Numbered from the stretch's first letter, positions 35,669-45,104 are shown. The stretch: DNA of 64,000 nucleotides from CAYWOS01 sp964459985 (GCA_964459985.1 CAYWOS010000007.1:28853-92852); one strand, 5' to 3'. Translations and numbers: made by a program. Notes: a model not told the origin generated them from the letters alone.

Positions 35669-38600
35669 TCACGACCGGTACAGCCGGAGCGTCAGCACCT
35701 TGAACGGCGTAAAGCGGAGAGCGATTTCGCCATTCCGCACGGGCAGGGGCGAAATCGGGTTTTCGAGCATGTCGCACAGCGCCGCGCCGCGAAGCGGGAA
35801 GCCGACGGACAGCCGCGCGTCGGTCGCCGTCCGCTTGCTCTCGTACAAGCGGACGATCAGATCGCCGCTTTGGTCGTCCGCCGCCTTGACGGTTTCGGGA
35901 ATGACGTTGTCCCGATCGACGGAGAAGGCGCTGAACGCGGGCGCGCTTCCGCCGCGCAGTACGACGGGAACATTCAGCTCGTACCCCTGCCGCACGGCGT
36001 CGCAGCCGAGCCACGCGCCCTCCCACGCCGCAAACGCGTAGGTAAAGCGATGAACGCCTTGATCGGCGCGCATTTCGGGCGCGGCGGGCGCGCGCAGCAG
36101 CGTCAGCTCGACGGCGCTGCCGTTGACGCTGACGCCGTACTTGCCGTCGTTGAGCACCGCCATGCCGCGTCCCGACTCGCACAGCGCGGTGTAGCGATGG
36201 TTGCACACCTCGAAGCGATCCTTGTCGTACTGCCGGCTGCGGTGCGTCGGACGCCGGACAAAGCCGAACTGCATTTCGTTGAGCGCGGTATCGCTCCGTA
36301 CGCCGGCGTCGAAGGACACCTTGAGCAGCCGGTGCAATTCGTGCCAGTCCACCGTGGTATCGAATTCGACGCGCGTCGCGCCGGCGGACAGCGAAACGAC
36401 CTGCTCGATCGTCGAGTGTTCGCCCGCGTGCCGGAAGCGCAGCGCCGCCGTCACGCCCTCCGGCGTCACGATCTCCCCGGAAAACGCCCCGTCCAGCGCG
36501 ACGGGCTGGTCGATATAGCAGCTGTCGATATCCCACGCGTCAAAGGTGCGCGGCACATCCTTGAACATTTCGAATCGGTTCATGACGCCGGTGAACGCCG
36601 CGCCCGTATCCTTGAGCACGTACGATTCGATCACGCCGCGCTCGCCGAACACGACGGCGATTCTGTCGTTTTCGAGGATCATTCGGCCGTCCGCTTGGTG
36701 CGCGCGCGCGACGGGCGCGTTCAGGCCGTTGTCGGAGGGCAGCAGCGATACGTGCCCCATCGGCGGTACGGCGACGAGCGCCGCGCCGCCGCGCACGGCG
36801 ATTTCCTCGCCCTCGATGGTTTTCGCGCCGCGCGTAAAGGCGTCGGGCAGCGATACGACCGCGCGGCGCGCCCACGGCAGCGAGTTGAACGCCGTGACGC
36901 CCTCGCCCGCGATCAGCGCGTCCATCGCGCCGTGCGCGAGCGCCGAAACGTCTTCATGGATCGCTTCGTGCGCCGCCCGCGCCTCCTCGTACACGCGGGC
37001 GATGGAGGAGCCGGGCAGAATGTCGTGGAACTGGTGCAAAAGCACGCCTTTCCAATTCTCGGTCAACGCGGCGAAGGGATACGCCCTGCCCGTCCGCGCA
37101 AGCGCGAGCGCGCCCCACATCTCGGCCTCGCGCAGCGTCAGCTCGTTTCTGCGGTTCCAGCGCTTGATACTCGCCTGCGAGGTGTACGTCCCGCGATGCG
37201 CCGAAAAGTACAATTCGCCCTCCCATGTGTCCTTGGGCCCGCCCTTTTCCTCCAGATCAGAAAACAGCTTCACGGGCGAAGCCATCTCGACGCGCGGCGC
37301 GCCCTCGAGGTTTCTCTCGCGCAGCGCGTACTCGATATCGTCGCGGCACGGGCCGCCGCCGCCGTCGCCGTAGCCGAAGGGAATGAGGAAGCTGTCCAGA
37401 TTGCGTGTCTGCGCGCGGCTTTTCCAGACGTCGCACATTTCCTTGGGGTCCATGTGATAGGTATAGCTGGTGGGCAGGAAGGAGACGATCTCGCTGCCGT
37501 CCATGCCGCGCCAGTTGAAGTAGTGGTACGGGAAGCGCTCGCCGTCGTTGTAGCTCCAGAAAATCTTCTGCGTCACCAGATACCGAACGCCGCAGCCCTT
37601 GAGCAATTGCGGCAGCGCCGCCGTATAGCCGAAGGTGTCGGGCAGCCAGAGCATCCGGCTCTCGACGCCGAATTCCTCGCGATAAAAGCGTTTGCCGATC
37701 GCCAACTGCCTGATCAGCGCTTCGCCGCCCGCCATATTGGTATCGGGTTCGACATACATCGCGCCCTCGGCGATCCAGCGCCCCGCTTTGATCGCCGCGC
37801 GGATCTTTTCGTACAGCTTCGGGTAATGCGCCCGGCACATTTCGTACGCGGCGGGCTGGCTTTGGATGAACAGGTATTCGGGATATCTGTCGAGCAGACG
37901 CAGCTGCTGGGCGAAGGTGCGCGCCGTTTTGCGGAAGGTTTCCCGCATCGGCCACAGCCACGCCAGATCGATGTGCGCGTTGCCCACGGCGTAGTACCTC
38001 GGCGCGCTGTCGCCGTTCTCCGCCGCGAGCGCCGGCGCGAGGACGGCGCGCGCCGCCCTGTAATCGCGGATGCGCGCTTCGGGCGGCTGCTCGAAATCAA
38101 CGGCGAAAGTAAACTTTTCCAGCGCGTCGGCGATATTCGCGGCGCGCAGCGATTCCTCGGGCAGGCACGGGAGCAATTCCCACAGCGTCATGGCGTCCAT
38201 ATACAGCTGATAGGCGTCCGCGTTCCATACGCCGATGCCCGAATGCCCGACGACGGCGCGCCCGCCCGTCCTGTCGGGCGGCGCGTATTCGCCGCCCATG
38301 ACCGGCCCCGTGGCGCAGCCGGGGAAATCATGCCCGGCGTACACCTCAAAGAGCAAGTCATAGACCGCGCCCGCCTCGCCCGCGCGCGTCAGCACATTGT
38401 CCTCGTAAAAATGATGCGGCGTGCGCACCCATTCGGCGCGCCGCGTGCCGAATTCCTCGCCGTTGACGAACAGCGTCGCCTCGCCCGACAGATCCAGGTT
38501 CATGACGACCGCGCGTCCCTGCGCGGCCTCGGGCAGCGTGACGCGCGCCTTGAGCCACAGATACTCCCACGTTTCGCCCCAGCGCTCGCCCTCGCGGACG

Positions 38601-38758
38601 GGCACGAAATCGCGGCCTGCCGCTTCCTCCGGCGTCAGATGCTCGAAGGTGCGGAAGCCCGTGAAATCAACGGGCGCGATTTCATGATACAGATCATCGG
38701 CGAGCGCCGCCATCCAATGCCTGACGCGATCCCTGTACTCCGGTCGCAAAACACCCAT
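35669..38758 (-). CDS. GH38 alpha-mannosidase
   Basis: 1029-aa member of GH38, the usual length for bacterial cytoplasmic alpha-mannosidases. The N-terminal ~250 residues are the beta domain that precedes the catalytic domain in this subfamily. The catalytic domain begins GNAHIDLAWLWP (Zn ligands His262 and Asp264) and has nucleophile Asp374 in MLWLPDTFGY. A middle helical domain (ASIKRWNRRNELTLREAEMW) and the C-terminal beta-sandwich domain (ENDRIAVVFGERGVIESYVL onward) follow. No signal peptide: it should trim imported manno-oligosaccharides. It is 30 bp from the fucosidase gene. Linkage specificity is not visible. Confidence 0.95.
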   Translation of the reverse strand: MGVLRPEYRDRVRHWMAALADDLYHEIAPVDFTGFRTFEHLTPEEAAGRDFVPVREGERWGETWEYLWLKARVTLPEAAQGRAVVMNLDLSGEATLFVNGEEFGTRRAEWVRTPHHFYEDNVLTRAGEAGAVYDLLFEVYAGHDFPGCATGPVMGGEYAPPDRTGGRAVVGHSGIGVWNADAYQLYMDAMTLWELLPCLPEESLRAANIADALEKFTFAVDFEQPPEARIRDYRAARAVLAPALAAENGDSAPRYYAVGNAHIDLAWLWPMRETFRKTARTFAQQLRLLDRYPEYLFIQSQPAAYEMCRAHYPKLYEKIRAAIKAGRWIAEGAMYVEPDTNMAGGEALIRQLAIGKRFYREEFGVESRMLWLPDTFGYTAALPQLLKGCGVRYLVTQKIFWSYNDGERFPYHYFNWRGMDGSEIVSFLPTSYTYHMDPKEMCDVWKSRAQTRNLDSFLIPFGYGDGGGGPCRDDIEYALRERNLEGAPRVEMASPVKLFSDLEEKGGPKDTWEGELYFSAHRGTYTSQASIKRWNRRNELTLREAEMWGALALARTGRAYPFAALTENWKGVLLHQFHDILPGSSIARVYEEARAAHEAIHEDVSALAHGAMDALIAGEGVTAFNSLPWARRAVVSLPDAFTRGAKTIEGEEIAVRGGAALVAVPPMGHVSLLPSDNGLNAPVARAHQADGRMILENDRIAVVFGERGVIESYVLKDTGAAFTGVMNRFEMFKDVPRTFDAWDIDSCYIDQPVALDGAFSGEIVTPEGVTAALRFRHAGEHSTIEQVVSLSAGATRVEFDTTVDWHELHRLLKVSFDAGVRSDTALNEMQFGFVRRPTHRSRQYDKDRFEVCNHRYTALCESGRGMAVLNDGKYGVSVNGSAVELTLLRAPAAPEMRADQGVHRFTYAFAAWEGAWLGCDAVRQGYELNVPVVLRGGSAPAFSAFSVDRDNVIPETVKAADDQSGDLIVRLYESKRTATDARLSVGFPLRGAALCDMLENPISPLPVRNGEIALRFTPFKVLTLRLYRS

Positions 38759-38788
38759 AGTATTCCCTCCGATATATGAATGATGGAT

Positions 38789-40144
38789 TTACAGCGCGAG
38801 CCTGAACGCCGGCGCGAGCGGACGCTGACCGGCGAGCGCTCGCGGCAGCGCGACGGTCACGCCGTCGGCGTCGCATGAAAAGGCGGGGCTTTCGCCCGTC
38901 GAAAGCTCGACGACGGCTTTCGCGCCGCCCTGCCACGGAATGCGCAGCGTTTCGCCGAGCGTTTCGCCCTCGGGCAGGCGCATTACGGCGTACGCGGCGC
39001 CGTTTTTGCGCGTGAACGCCCATTCGCCGCGCTCGTAGGGCGGGCAGACGCGCGTGCCGTAGATCGCCTCGCCGTTCCGCGCCAGCCATTCGCCCAGCCC
39101 GCGCGCCGATTCCATGGCACGACGCGGCAGGCGGCCGTCGGGCTGCGGCGCGATATTGAGCGCCAGATTGCCGCCGCGACAGACGACGGAAATCAGCAGA
39201 TGCGCAAGCGTTCGCGGTGATTTATAGTCGTCGTCGAAGGAATAGGCGAAGCCGCGCCCGACGGAAACGCAGCTTTCCCAAGGCACGCCGATCACGCGGT
39301 CGGGCACGCTCTGCTCGGGCGTGATGTAGTTTTCGTACGCGCCGCCAACCGTGCGGTCGGCGAAGAGCAGCCCGGGATTCCTTTTGCGCAGGCGCGCGGC
39401 GAGCGCGTCCAAACGGATGTCCTGCCCGTTCTGCGGCGCGACCTGCCCGCCGTCGAGCCACAGGATGTCCACCGGCCCGTACTTCTCGGCCAGCTCGCAA
39501 AGCTGCGCGTGCGTGAACGCCACAAAGCGATCCCACAGTTCGGGATGCTTTTTCGGGTCGTAGGTCGGGTTGCGCGAGTACGCCACGGGCTTTTCCATAC
39601 CCTTGGCCCAGTACCACGGGCAATGCCAGTCCGCCTTGGAAAAGTACGGCGCGATCGCGATGCCCTCGGCGCGGAAAGCGTCAAAGGCGTGGCGGACGAT
39701 ATCGGCGTACCGGTGCGTATGGAAGGGGCAAAGGGGGCTTGTCACCTTGTAATCGGTTTCGTCGGTATCGAACAGGCAAAAGCCGTCGTGATGCTTGGTG
39801 GTGAGGATATAGTAGCGAAAGCCGCATTCCTTGGCGAACCGCGCCCATTTCTCCGGCTCGAAGCGGAGCGGGTTGAAGGATTTCATCAGATCGAAATACT
39901 GCTGCCTGAACCGCTCGCCGTCCGCCTCCCATGTGTAGTCGGTGCGCGACCAGTGCGCATCGCCGTCCGATATCGGCCAGCTCTCGCACATGCCCATTTG
40001 CGAGTACACGCCGAAATGCATCATCAGCGCCAGCTTCTGATCCTGAAACCACTGAAGCCTGTCCCGCACCGCCTGTTCGGCGGGGACGACATAGCTTTCC
40101 TCCGCGCTGCAGCCATGCATTCCTTCGTTAATGAGATCGGCCAT
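38789..40144 (-). CDS. GH29 alpha-L-fucosidase
   Basis: 451-aa GH29 retaining enzyme. Hallmarks: MMHFGVYS near residue 42, YYILTTKHHDGFCLFDT with His118/His119, and nucleophile Asp231 in VDILWLDGG. The C-terminal ~80 residues form a small beta domain. No signal peptide, so it acts on imported fucosylated oligosaccharides. The gene starts 1 base after the GH18 stop, so they are translationally linked. With GH18 and GH38 it suggests core-fucosylated N-glycans or related mucin glycans as targets. Confidence 0.93.
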   Translation of the reverse strand: MADLINEGMHGCSAEESYVVPAEQAVRDRLQWFQDQKLALMMHFGVYSQMGMCESWPISDGDAHWSRTDYTWEADGERFRQQYFDLMKSFNPLRFEPEKWARFAKECGFRYYILTTKHHDGFCLFDTDETDYKVTSPLCPFHTHRYADIVRHAFDAFRAEGIAIAPYFSKADWHCPWYWAKGMEKPVAYSRNPTYDPKKHPELWDRFVAFTHAQLCELAEKYGPVDILWLDGGQVAPQNGQDIRLDALAARLRKRNPGLLFADRTVGGAYENYITPEQSVPDRVIGVPWESCVSVGRGFAYSFDDDYKSPRTLAHLLISVVCRGGNLALNIAPQPDGRLPRRAMESARGLGEWLARNGEAIYGTRVCPPYERGEWAFTRKNGAAYAVMRLPEGETLGETLRIPWQGGAKAVVELSTGESPAFSCDADGVTVALPRALAGQRPLAPAFRLAL

Positions 40145-40145
40145 G

Positions 40146-41162
40146 CTACGCCTCCCCGTCCCTGCCGAGCGCCCGCGCCATCGCGGTCAGCAACCGCCGC
40201 GTCCCGTCGCAGCCGTGCTCCCAGTACATGATGCCGAGCAGCCCTTTTTCCAGAAGATAGCGACACTTGGCGGCGATCGAAAGCTCGTCGTCATAGCTGA
40301 TCAGTTCGCCGTCCCTGTACAGCCACGGCGCCTGCGCCGATTCGTCCCAATACCGCGTCCAGCCGTTCTTCCCGATATAGTCCGCGGCGAGCACCCCGTA
40401 GTCCGGCCCGCCCTGCCCGACTGTGCCGGCGGGCATGAACATCCCGTGATCGGTATCGGGAACGCCGCCCCAGCGCCGCGCGTAGAACGCCGCGCCGACA
40501 ATCATTTTTTCATACGGCACGCCCGCCGCGTGAAACGCCTCGACGGTGGAGGACATGCAGACGCGCGGGTCGCCTTTTTCTGAAGGGAAGGGCGCGGTGT
40601 GATGCCCCGCTTCGCTGCAAAAGCCCGAGCGCATGTCGTACGTCATGAGCTGCACGTAGTCCAGCGGCCCGTGCGCCCGCGCCATCTCGGTATCGCGGAC
40701 AAAATGGTCGAGCGCGCCCGCCGCGATGGAAACGATCCTGTCCCTGAACGCGTCGCGCAGCGCCCGCAACAGCAGCGTGAAATTTTCCCTGTCGCGCGGA
40801 TCGGCGTCGATACCCGCCGAATCATTGCACGGATACTCCCAGTCGATATCCACGCCGTCAAGCGCGTGCTCGTCGCAGATGCGGCGGCAGCTTGCGGCAA
40901 ACGCGCGGCGTCCCTCTTCGGTCAGCGCCATATCGGAAAACCCGCCCGCGCCCCAACCGCCGACGGACAGCACCAGTTTGATCTCTTTGTTCCACGCCCG
41001 AATGCGGGGAAGGCAGGACAAATGCTTGAGATGCCCGACGTCCGCCAGCCCGTTTTTGACCACGCCGAAAGCGATATTGATATGCGTGAGCATGCGCGCG
41101 TCCCGCTCGGTCACGCCGGGCAGCGCATCGTCGGTCACATAGCCGAGAATATACGGTTTCAT
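40146..41162 (-). CDS. GH18 family glycosidase (chitinase / endo-beta-N-acetylglucosaminidase-like)
   Basis: 338-aa GH18 barrel. LVLSVGGWGAGGF (strand 3) and DGVDIDWEYP (DxxDxDxE, acid/base Glu109) are intact. VQLMTYDMRSGF supplies the substrate-assisting Tyr/Asp, and IMYWEHGCDG is the last strand with its Trp. The protein has no signal peptide, binding module or anchor, so it is cytoplasmic; secreted chitinases are unlikely relatives in function. A chitobiose-cleaving or di-N-acetylchitobiase/ENGase-type role on imported N-glycan stubs fits the GH29/GH38 context. It follows two strong hairpins after the binding-protein gene. Confidence 0.9.
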   Translation of the reverse strand: MKPYILGYVTDDALPGVTERDARMLTHINIAFGVVKNGLADVGHLKHLSCLPRIRAWNKEIKLVLSVGGWGAGGFSDMALTEEGRRAFAASCRRICDEHALDGVDIDWEYPCNDSAGIDADPRDRENFTLLLRALRDAFRDRIVSIAAGALDHFVRDTEMARAHGPLDYVQLMTYDMRSGFCSEAGHHTAPFPSEKGDPRVCMSSTVEAFHAAGVPYEKMIVGAAFYARRWGGVPDTDHGMFMPAGTVGQGGPDYGVLAADYIGKNGWTRYWDESAQAPWLYRDGELISYDDELSIAAKCRYLLEKGLLGIMYWEHGCDGTRRLLTAMARALGRDGEA

Positions 41163-41242
41163 CCTGTCATCCTCCCGAAAAATGATGAGGTCTCCGCTCC
41201 ATTATACGGCATCCGCCGATCGGTGTACAGCACGAAATATAC

Positions 41243-41273
41243 GCATAGCCGCCGCGACGCGCGGCGGCTATGC
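41243..41273. other. Perfect 14-bp stem-loop, second of a pair
   Basis: GCATAGCCGCCGCG-ACG-CGCGGCGGCTATGC: exact 14-bp arms with a 3-base loop, in the gap between the binding-protein and GH18 genes. No T-run on the transcribed side. Confidence 0.75.
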
Positions 41274-41282
41274 CGATGAAAG

Positions 41283-41311
41283 GCGCGCTCCCGCCGAGGG
41301 CGGGAGCGCGC
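41283..41311. other. Perfect 13-bp stem-loop after the binding-protein gene
   Basis: GCGCGCTCCCGCC-GAG-GGCGGGAGCGCGC: exact 13-bp arms. It lies 11 bp after the binding-protein stop and only three T follow in the transcribed direction. Together with the hairpin at 41243 it may set differential mRNA decay or partly terminate transcription before the glycosidase genes. Confidence 0.75.
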
Positions 41312-41321
41312 GGCAGGCGAA

Positions 41322-42884
41322 TTACTTGAGGGTTTCAACGCCCAGCGTGCGCGCGTAGATTTCGGTCAGCTCGGGAACGCCGTAGGTCACCAGCTGATTC
41401 ACATACGCGTCCCAGCCCTCGGCGATATCGGCCTCGCCGCTGATGAACTGCGCCTGAATGGTCTCGACATAGGAATTGATGTCGGTGGCGAGAACGGCGG
41501 AGCGGTTCATATCGGCTTCGTTGCTGACCCATACCTTATCGATGGTCTCGTTGAGGTACGCCCTGTACAATTCGTCGGCGATGTCCATTTCCTTGTATTC
41601 GGGCGTGGCGTCCGCCGAGGCGACCAATTGCATGTCGCGCATGTACTTGGGCAGCGACTGGCAGTAGAAATTGCTCCAGGAGTACTTGTCCTTCTTCGCC
41701 TGATCCCAATCGGCGGTATTCGCGGACTGGTAGACGTCCTCCTCGAGCTTTTCGATGTTGATGCCCAAGGGGCCCCACTGGATCTGCGCCGAATTGTCCT
41801 TGGTGAAGGTATTGTCAAACCAGCGGACGATGATCGCCGCCGTCTGCTCGTCGCACTTGTCGGTCAGGGCGACCTGCGTACGGAAGAAGGTGACGCCGTA
41901 GCTGTTGCGGTGGAACAGGGGCTTGTCGCAGTCCGGGCTGGTCAGCACGGGAAGCGGCTTATACGGCGTGTACTGATCGACCCAATCGAAGAAATCGCCC
42001 GAGCCGTACGCGATGCTGACGCCGTACAGGCCCTGCTTGCCCTTGGCTTTCCACATGGCGAGGTCCTGCGTGAAGAGCTCGGGGTCGATGAGCTTTTCGT
42101 CGTACAGATCGTTGAAGAACTCAAGGAACGCCTTGTATTCCGGCGTGTTGGCGGAGAAACGGAGCTTGCCGTCCACCAGCTCGAAGTACGGATAGGTGGC
42201 GGTCCGGGACACATCGACGCCGAACCAGCCGGCGAGCATCCCGATGTTCAGGTTGTTGGGGTCGCCCGAGAAGGGGATTTCGTCGTTCGGGTCGCCGTTG
42301 CCGTTGGCGTCCTTGTCGCGGAAGGCGATCAGAACGTTCTTGAATTCCTCGGTCGTGGTCGGCATGTTCAGGCCGAGACGGTCAAGCCATTCCTGATTGA
42401 TGTAGGGCTTGAAGGTGCACTCCGGCTCGCCGATGACGTAGGGAATGGTGTAGATATGCCCGTCGGGCAGCGTGAACGCCTTGCGGACGGCCTCGTTCTC
42501 GAGGATTTCCGTGATATTGGGCGCGTACTTGGCGAACAGCTCCTCAAGAGGGATGATCGTGCCGTCGGCGCTCAAATCCAGAATGTCCTGCGTGCCGAGC
42601 AGCCAGCCGCCGATGACCTCGGGATAGTCGCCGCCGTTGAGGAAGACGCCCATTTTTTCAAGCGCCGTCTGATACGGGAAGCACATGAACTCGACCTTGA
42701 CGCCCGTTTGCTCTTCCAGCACGGGCAGCATGATCTTGTCTTCGACAAGGCCCGATTCGTCCACCAGAATGGTGAAGCCTTCGCCCGCCGTAACAATGGG
42801 GAGACCGGTCTCGTTGAAGTCCGCCAGCGCCGTGCAGGAGCACAGCACGAGCAGCGTCAACAGAAGGGCAGCGAGTTTCTTCAT
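41322..42884 (-). CDS. Extracellular sugar-binding protein of a LplA/YtcQ-type CUT1 importer
   Basis: 520-aa solute-binding protein of the longer LplA-like class. Signal sequence MKKLAALLLTLLVLCSCTALAD; LCSC is a possible lipobox and ALA-D a possible peptidase I site. Mature parts include GEGFTILVDESG, DGHIYTIPYVIGEPECTFKPYI and KDANGNGDPNDEIPFSGD, a motif common in this class. GAGGTAACAACC with AAGGAGG precedes the ATG. It follows its two permease genes (63 bp), the reverse of the order in the other operons. The adjacent glycosidases suggest a complex host glycan as ligand. Confidence 0.9.
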   Translation of the reverse strand: MKKLAALLLTLLVLCSCTALADFNETGLPIVTAGEGFTILVDESGLVEDKIMLPVLEEQTGVKVEFMCFPYQTALEKMGVFLNGGDYPEVIGGWLLGTQDILDLSADGTIIPLEELFAKYAPNITEILENEAVRKAFTLPDGHIYTIPYVIGEPECTFKPYINQEWLDRLGLNMPTTTEEFKNVLIAFRDKDANGNGDPNDEIPFSGDPNNLNIGMLAGWFGVDVSRTATYPYFELVDGKLRFSANTPEYKAFLEFFNDLYDEKLIDPELFTQDLAMWKAKGKQGLYGVSIAYGSGDFFDWVDQYTPYKPLPVLTSPDCDKPLFHRNSYGVTFFRTQVALTDKCDEQTAAIIVRWFDNTFTKDNSAQIQWGPLGINIEKLEEDVYQSANTADWDQAKKDKYSWSNFYCQSLPKYMRDMQLVASADATPEYKEMDIADELYRAYLNETIDKVWVSNEADMNRSAVLATDINSYVETIQAQFISGEADIAEGWDAYVNQLVTYGVPELTEIYARTLGVETLK

Positions 42885-42947
42885 GGTTGTTACCTCCTTT
42901 TTATTGGCGCGTCCGCGCCGCGATAAGCGCCCGGAACGGGGCGCGTA

Positions 42948-43877
42948 TCATCCCTTGATGGCGCCGATCATGACGCCCTTGACGAAAAACCTCTGCACGA
43001 ACGGGTAGATGGCAAGCACGGGAAGGGTGGAAATAATGATCAGGGAATACTTCATCATTTCGACCATCGCCTCGAGCCGCTCCTTTTCCGCCTGCTGCTC
43101 GGGCGTGTAGACCTTGACCGTGTTGCCCCATGAGTTTTGAAGCAGGATATTGCGCAATTCGAGCTGAAGCGGCCATTTCGCGCGGTCGGTGATGTACAAA
43201 AGCGCGCTGAAATACGAATTCCAATGGCCGATGCCGTAATAGAGCACCAGAATGGCGATGATGGCGCCCGAGAGCGGCAGCACGATGCGCAGGAAAAAGC
43301 GCGTGTTCCCGCAGCCGTCCAGCTGCGCCGCCTCGCGCAGCTCGCCCGGTATGTTGGTGATGAAGAACGTCCGCGCCACGATCATGTTGTACACGCCGAT
43401 CGATCCCGGAATGACCAGCGCCCACATGCTGTCCAGCAGCCCGGTGTTGCGCACGATCAGGTAGGTCGGCATCATGCCGCCGCCGATGAACATGGTGACC
43501 ATGTAGAAGATCGTCACGAACTTGCGGGCGAAGAAATCCTTGCGCGAAAGCGCGTAGCTGGTGGGCAGCGTGAGCAGCAGGTTGATCGACACGCCCACGA
43601 CGGTGTACAAAAGCGAATTGGTGAAGCCGCGGACGATGGTTTCCTCCTCGAGCACCTTCTGATAGCCCTCGAGGGAAAACCCGATGGGATAAAGCGTCAC
43701 CTTGCCGGCGGCGACGGCGATGGGGTCGCTGACGGAGGAAATGACGACAAAATAGAGCGGATACGCGACGATCAGCATGGCGAGGGACAGCAGGATGAAC
43801 AGCGCGATATCGAAATTGCGGTCGCTGGCGCATCGGGAGAGCTTCTTGCGGCGGGGCTTGGCGACGGACAGGCTCAT
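42948..43877 (-). CDS. CUT1 ABC permease, LplC/YtcP type
   Basis: 309-aa inner-membrane permease, LplC-like: FVVISSVSDPIAVAAGKVTLYP after the first membrane segment, MFIGGGMMPTYLIV, and EAA loop LREAAQLDGCGNTRFFLRIVLP. A long insert near residues 230-275 (VKVYTPEQQAEKERLEAMVEMM) is normal for this subfamily. It lies 13 bp after the partner permease. The pair LplB/LplC with an LplA-like binder differs from the MalF/MalG pairs elsewhere in the window. Confidence 0.93.
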   Translation of the reverse strand: MSLSVAKPRRKKLSRCASDRNFDIALFILLSLAMLIVAYPLYFVVISSVSDPIAVAAGKVTLYPIGFSLEGYQKVLEEETIVRGFTNSLLYTVVGVSINLLLTLPTSYALSRKDFFARKFVTIFYMVTMFIGGGMMPTYLIVRNTGLLDSMWALVIPGSIGVYNMIVARTFFITNIPGELREAAQLDGCGNTRFFLRIVLPLSGAIIAILVLYYGIGHWNSYFSALLYITDRAKWPLQLELRNILLQNSWGNTVKVYTPEQQAEKERLEAMVEMMKYSLIIISTLPVLAIYPFVQRFFVKGVMIGAIKG

Positions 43878-43890
43878 TCTCTTTCCCCCC

Positions 43891-44817
43891 TCACCACAGG
43901 CTGTTGTCCGACATTTTGCCGACGATGGCGTTGACGGAAACGAGCAGTATCGCGTTGACGACCGAATTGAACAGATCGATCGCCGTCGAGAAGGATATGT
44001 CGCGCTTGATCAGGCCGATTTCGTACACATAGGTCGATATGATCTGGGAAACGCCCTTGTTCAGATCGTTTTGCAGCGCGTACGCCTTCTCGAACCCGAT
44101 CGACAGGACGCTGCCGACGTTGAGGATGAGCAGCATGCACGCCACCGGCGCGAGCTGCGGCAAATCGATGTGCCGCATTCGCTGGAGCTTGGTCGCGCCG
44201 TCGACGATCGCCGCCTCGTGGTACTCCGGGCTGACGCCGGCGAGCGCCGCGAAGTAGATGACCGAGTTCCATCCCATCGACTGCCAGATGCCCGACCAGA
44301 CGTAGATGTGGCGCCACATGTACGCCTTGCCCATGAAATTGATCGGATCGCCCCCGAGCGTGCGGATCATGGTGTTGACGACGCCGACGCGCGGGCTTAA
44401 AAACAGGATGATCATGCCGCACATGACGACGGTGGAAATGAAATGCGGCGCGTAGGTGATCGCCTGAATCACGCGGCGGTAGCGCTTGTGGCGGAAGGAA
44501 TTGAGCATCAGCGCCAGCAAGATGGCGATGGGAAACCCCGCGATCAGCGAATACACGCTCAAAACGAGGGTGTTGGATATGACGGGCCAAGCGTTCGCCG
44601 AGGAAAAGAAACGCCTGAAGTTGTCCAGCCCGACCCACGCGCTGCCCCAGATCCCCCGCTTGTACTTGAAGTTGCGGAAGGCGATCTGCACGCCGTAAAT
44701 CGGGATATAGTGGTAGATCAGCGTGACGATCATGCCGGGAAGGCAAAACAGGAGCAAATCGAAATCGGACCGCACACGCTTCCAACGGCGGCTCGGCGTT
44801 CGCGCGGCACGGATCAA
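43891..44817 (-). CDS. CUT1 ABC permease, LplB/YteP type
   Basis: 308-aa permease with YIPIYGVQIAFRNFKYKRGI and GLDNFRRFFSSANAWPVISNT, typical of LplB, and EAA loop YHEAAIVDGATKLQRMRHIDL. I start at TTG 44817: AGGAGG lies 8 bases upstream, while the longer frame (to 44889) enters the promoter at 44878-44906 and an ATG at 44824 is in another frame. TTG starts are uncommon, so a sequence check here is worthwhile. First gene of the seven-gene operon ending at 34806. Confidence 0.88.
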   Translation of the reverse strand: MIRAARTPSRRWKRVRSDFDLLLFCLPGMIVTLIYHYIPIYGVQIAFRNFKYKRGIWGSAWVGLDNFRRFFSSANAWPVISNTLVLSVYSLIAGFPIAILLALMLNSFRHKRYRRVIQAITYAPHFISTVVMCGMIILFLSPRVGVVNTMIRTLGGDPINFMGKAYMWRHIYVWSGIWQSMGWNSVIYFAALAGVSPEYHEAAIVDGATKLQRMRHIDLPQLAPVACMLLILNVGSVLSIGFEKAYALQNDLNKGVSQIISTYVYEIGLIKRDISFSTAIDLFNSVVNAILLVSVNAIVGKMSDNSLW

Positions 44818-44877
44818 GCGGCATTCCTCCTCTGCGTCTCTCTCGACCGGAAGCACATTAATTTCAAGCTCGAAATA

Positions 44878-44906
44878 ATCATAGCACACAGTCGCCCGTA
44901 TTGCAA
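44878..44906 (-). promoter_or_regulatory. Promoter of the glycan-utilisation operon
   Basis: On the minus strand TTGCAA (44901-44906), 17 bp and TATGAT (44878-44883). The transcript would start near 44871, giving a ~54-nt leader to the TTG at 44817. Confidence 0.72.
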
Positions 44907-44967
44907 TACCCCTTGCCGCATATTTTTTTGCGGATCAGATACAATAGACTGTCGGGAAATATTTTGA

Positions 44968-44999
44968 CCAGTATTTTCATGCCAGATTTTGTATACTGG
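44968..44999. promoter_or_regulatory. Inverted repeat upstream of the glycan operon promoter
   Basis: CCAGTAT (44968-44974) and ATACTGG (44993-44999), 18 bp apart, with a related CCAGAT between them. It lies in the AT-rich gap between divergent promoters and may be a regulator site. Confidence 0.4.
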
Positions 45000-45020
45000 C
45001 CGTTTTTCCCGCGTTTTTTC

Positions 45021-45061
45021 TATATATTTCACGTTTGAAATTATATATTGCATTTGCAAAT
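45021..45061. promoter_or_regulatory. Palindromes at the ROK gene promoter (candidate autoregulatory operator)
   Basis: ATTTCA-CGTT-TGAAAT (45026-45041) is extended by TATATA on both sides with one offset. A second perfect palindrome, ATTTGCAAAT (45052-45061), lies between the -35 and -10 of the ROK promoter. ROK repressors usually bind AT-rich palindromes of this kind. Confidence 0.5.
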
Positions 45062-45076
45062 CGGCTGTGCTATAAT
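45048..45076 (+). promoter_or_regulatory. Sigma-A promoter of the ROK-cutC operon
   Basis: TTGCAT (45048-45053), 17 bp and TATAAT (45071-45076). Transcription starts about 22 bp before the GTG at 45105. Confidence 0.8.
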
Positions 45077-45104
45077 AGCCGGGTAGAATGAACCGAAGGC
45101 TGCG

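Noticed and set aside
35579..38779. 1066-residue plus-strand open frame
   Set aside because: Mirror frame of the GH38 alpha-mannosidase; no start signal or domain.
43874..44824. Alternative ATG at 44824 for the LplB-like permease region
   Set aside because: It is in a different frame and gives a product without membrane segments; the TTG at 44817 keeps the permease frame and the ribosome site.
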